NCBI GenBank assembly: GCA_023411615.1
Contig: JAEYOR010000050.1
Location: 1 to 32,082 of the forward strand
Source: Actinomycetes bacterium
Lineage (GTDB): Bacteria; Actinomycetota; Actinomycetes; Actinomycetales; Demequinaceae
Length of the DNA stretch: 32,082 nucleotides
Reading direction: 5' to 3'
Shown here one piece after another: positions 30,387 to 32,082 of the stretch. The first letter of the stretch is position 1, and each line of letters begins with the position of its first letter. A program made the translations under genes and the position numbers. The notes beneath the pieces are model-generated. The model saw only the letters and a program-made list of their open reading frames with translations. It was not told the origin of the DNA and made no database searches.

Positions 30387-31943
30387 TCACTCGCCGGTTT
30401 GTGTGATGAAGCCGTCCCGCGCGAGGTCACGCACTGCGGTCGCAAGGCCGCTGTGCATCGGGTCAGTTGGCACGTCGAGCAATGCCGCAAGCGCTGTCGC
30501 AATCTGGGCTCCGGTGAGCTCACCATCACAGGCGCCCACAAAGCCCGCCAGAGCAGTGTCGGCCTTGACTGAACGACCAAACCCGCCGCCTTGTCGGAGC
30601 AGCACATGCTCGGGATGCTCGGCGCCAGGGCGCGCGTACGACTCTTGCGTCACGTCTGCCGCGACCACCCAACGCTCTGCGAGAACCTCGCCATCGCTGT
30701 GGGCTTCGAGCCAGTCATGAGCGCTGAGAGTTGCAGCCAAGTGTGGCCCGAGCGGCACCGGCAACGGGCCTTGGTGTTCTTCAAGCCGATGCAGCGTGGG
30801 AGCTCCGTGCGCGAGGCGCAACGTGATGATGCCAAAGCCCACCGCCTCCACACCCCGCGCATCGAAGTCATCGAGGTAGGCGCTGTATGCGGCGTCGTGG
30901 AGAGCCCGGTCTCGCTCAGGCGTGATACCGGCGTCGCGCAGCCACGTTTCCGCATAGGCGGCGGGATCAAGCACATCGCGTTGGATGATCCATGCATCGA
31001 GCGGGTGACCCGCACCGGCCGACACGTCAAGCCATTCCTCGAGCCGATGCGTCCAGCCGTCGCCGCGGCGAACTTCCCAGTTGCCGAGCATCTGCGCAAT
31101 GCCGCCCGGGGCGAGCACCGAACCCACAGTGGAGACGAGGGAGCGCACGATGCCGTCCCCCGACATCCCGCCGTCGCGGTACTCGAAGTGGGGGGCGTCG
31201 GGCGGCGTGATGACAAAAGGCGGATTGGAGACGACGAGGTCAAAACGCTCTCCCGCGACTGGTTCGAGCAGAGATCCTTCGCGTATGTCCCACGCCGCTG
31301 GCGGGTTATTCAGGACGCGATTGAACTCGGCAAACGCGAGAGCGCGGTGGGAGATATCGGTCGCCACCACCTCCCGGGCATGACGCGACGCGTGAAGCGC
31401 TTGGATTCCCGAACCGGTGCCAAGGTCGAGCACGCGCTCCACTGGTTGGCGCATCGTCACGGAGGCGAGAGTCGTGCTCGCTCCGCCGATGCCGAGGACG
31501 TGATCGTCGGTGAGACGCGTCCCCGTCACGGCCTCTCCCAGGTCCGAGGCGACCCACCACGTGACAACGTCTTCGCCATCGGCGGCGGCGTATGGCCGAA
31601 GGTCAAGCCGCGCCTGCACCACATCGTCGGCGCCGTGGCCGGCAGCCTCCGCGAGCCCGCAGCGGATGATGCCCTCCGCCCCAAGCCGGGGCAGTGCCGC
31701 ATCGACATCGCCACGGGTGAGCTGGTCACCAAGCATGAGCAGACGCGTCAACAGTGCCGTGCGCTCGCGACCGGCCGCGCGGGCTGCACGGCGGGCGGGC
31801 AGCAACTGCTCCCGGCCGAGAGCGGCAGTGGCGCGTTCCCCCACAATCTCGCCGATGCTGTCGACTGTCCATTGGGCAAGGTCGCTTCTGAGGGCGGCGG
31901 CCTCGGCCGGGCTCAGGTGAGGAGTGCGCGGAGCGTGAGACAC
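30387..31943 (-). CDS. Class I SAM-dependent methyltransferase (PrmC/RlmG-like NPPF type, DUF7059-like N-terminus)
   Basis: A protein of about 518 residues. The N-terminal 160 residues are a helical domain of the DUF7059 type found ahead of this methyltransferase in actinobacteria. The catalytic domain has SAM motif I VLDLGTGSGIQAL (171-183) and the NPPF motif in VVSNPPFVI (240-243), shared by N6-adenine, N5-glutamine and N2-guanine methylases of rRNA or release factors. A C-terminal region of roughly 170 residues follows, with no obvious motif. The target (rRNA, protein or DNA) is unknown. Two GTG starts, 31967 and 31943, are possible; I used 31943, where TGAGG lies just upstream. Position upstream of topA matches the common actinobacterial order as I recall it. 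Confidence 0.85.
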   Translation of the reverse strand: MSHAPRTPHLSPAEAAALRSDLAQWTVDSIGEIVGERATAALGREQLLPARRAARAAGRERTALLTRLLMLGDQLTRGDVDAALPRLGAEGIIRCGLAEAAGHGADDVVQARLDLRPYAAADGEDVVTWWVASDLGEAVTGTRLTDDHVLGIGGASTTLASVTMRQPVERVLDLGTGSGIQALHASRHAREVVATDISHRALAFAEFNRVLNNPPAAWDIREGSLLEPVAGERFDLVVSNPPFVITPPDAPHFEYRDGGMSGDGIVRSLVSTVGSVLAPGGIAQMLGNWEVRRGDGWTHRLEEWLDVSAGAGHPLDAWIIQRDVLDPAAYAETWLRDAGITPERDRALHDAAYSAYLDDFDARGVEAVGFGIITLRLAHGAPTLHRLEEHQGPLPVPLGPHLAATLSAHDWLEAHSDGEVLAERWVVAADVTQESYARPGAEHPEHVLLRQGGGFGRSVKADTALAGFVGACDGELTGAQIATALAALLDVPTDPMHSGLATAVRDLARDGFITQTGE

Positions 31944-32001
31944 GGCCTCAGGGTATCGGGGGCGCACTCAGTCGATACTGCGGTCACCACTCGCGCGGCA
32001 T

Positions 32002-32021
32002 GGCGGCTATGAAATGCCGCC
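32002..32021. other. Hairpin upstream of the methyltransferase
   Basis: GGCGGC-TATGAAAT-GCCGCC, a 6-bp stem and 8-base loop, about 60 bases upstream of the methyltransferase start. It could terminate a gene beyond the right edge; there is no T-run. Confidence 0.3.
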
Positions 32022-32034
32022 TGCACGGCAAGGT

Positions 32035-32082
32035 GGGGGGGGGGGCGAGGCCCCCCCCCCACCCCCAACCACCCCCCCCCCC
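32035..32082. repeat. Homopolymeric G and C runs at the window edge
   Basis: Eleven G (32035-32045), ten C (32051-32060), five C, and eleven C (32072-32082) with few other bases. Such a stretch is unlike the rest of the window. It is most simply an assembly or sequencing artefact at a contig end, though a G-run/C-run hairpin cannot be excluded. Confidence 0.7.

Noticed and set aside
30591..32012. Plus-strand open frame of about 473 codons
   Set aside because: Antisense to the methyltransferase, which has clear SAM and NPPF motifs; the plus translation is Arg/His/Gly-rich.
1..32082. CRISPR array, rRNA genes, phage structural genes or classical transposases
   Set aside because: No regularly spaced direct repeats, no rRNA-like segments, and no DDE, serine or tyrosine recombinase motifs were seen on reading through the window.

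Overview
The window looks like a chromosomal segment from a high-GC Gram-positive actinobacterium, probably of the order Micrococcales. The evidence is the strongly G/C-biased third codon positions, the lipoproteins with actinobacterial-style lipoboxes, the DUF6153-type and CueP-type copper proteins, and the run MTase - topA - tmk - holB - S33 hydrolase - tRNA-Thr, which I recall as a common actinobacterial gene order. I cannot name the genus. The right edge ends in G and C homopolymers, which suggests a contig end.

Layout. At 1-818 (minus, cut by the edge) is a secreted coiled-coil protein resembling the N-terminal half of NlpC/P60-type peptidoglycan hydrolases. At 1289-3929 (plus) are metY and metX, which make homocysteine by the O-acetylhomoserine route; a roughly 240-base leader with several hairpins precedes metY. 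At 3942-4973 (minus) is a LytR-CpsA-Psr cell-wall ligase. At 5187-7502 (plus) a LacI-family regulator is coupled to a GH10 xylanase without signal peptide, with a CGAAAGTTTCG operator candidate over the promoter. At 7535-10447 (minus) is a large fused FAD/iron-sulfur dehydrogenase of the D-lactate/glycolate type. At 10553-12370 (minus) are a lipoprotein, a CueP-like periplasmic copper protein and a DUF6153-like membrane protein, a probable copper-handling group.

From 12505 to 31943 nearly everything reads on the minus strand: SAM-dependent methyltransferase, orphan NrdG-like radical SAM protein, (hisN-like phosphatase on plus), topA, a DUF559 nuclease-like gene, a Gfo/Idh/MocA oxidoreductase, tmk, holB, a four-gene ABC export operon (two ATPases, two FtsX-type permeases), an S33 peptidase lipoprotein with a clear terminator, and tRNA-Thr(CGU). 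The replication genes form the backbone; the DUF559 gene, the oxidoreductase and the ABC operon look like additions to it.

The most unusual item is the DUF559 gene (24754-25716). It sits between perfect 19-bp inverted repeats (24703-24721 and 25848-25866), with a third diverged copy forming the last codons of the gene. This is the architecture of a small mobile or REP-like cassette. Other items worth attention are an ABC ATPase fused to an AbrB-like DNA-binding domain, the unassigned structured leader of metY, and a long hairpin in front of the orphan nrdG-like gene.
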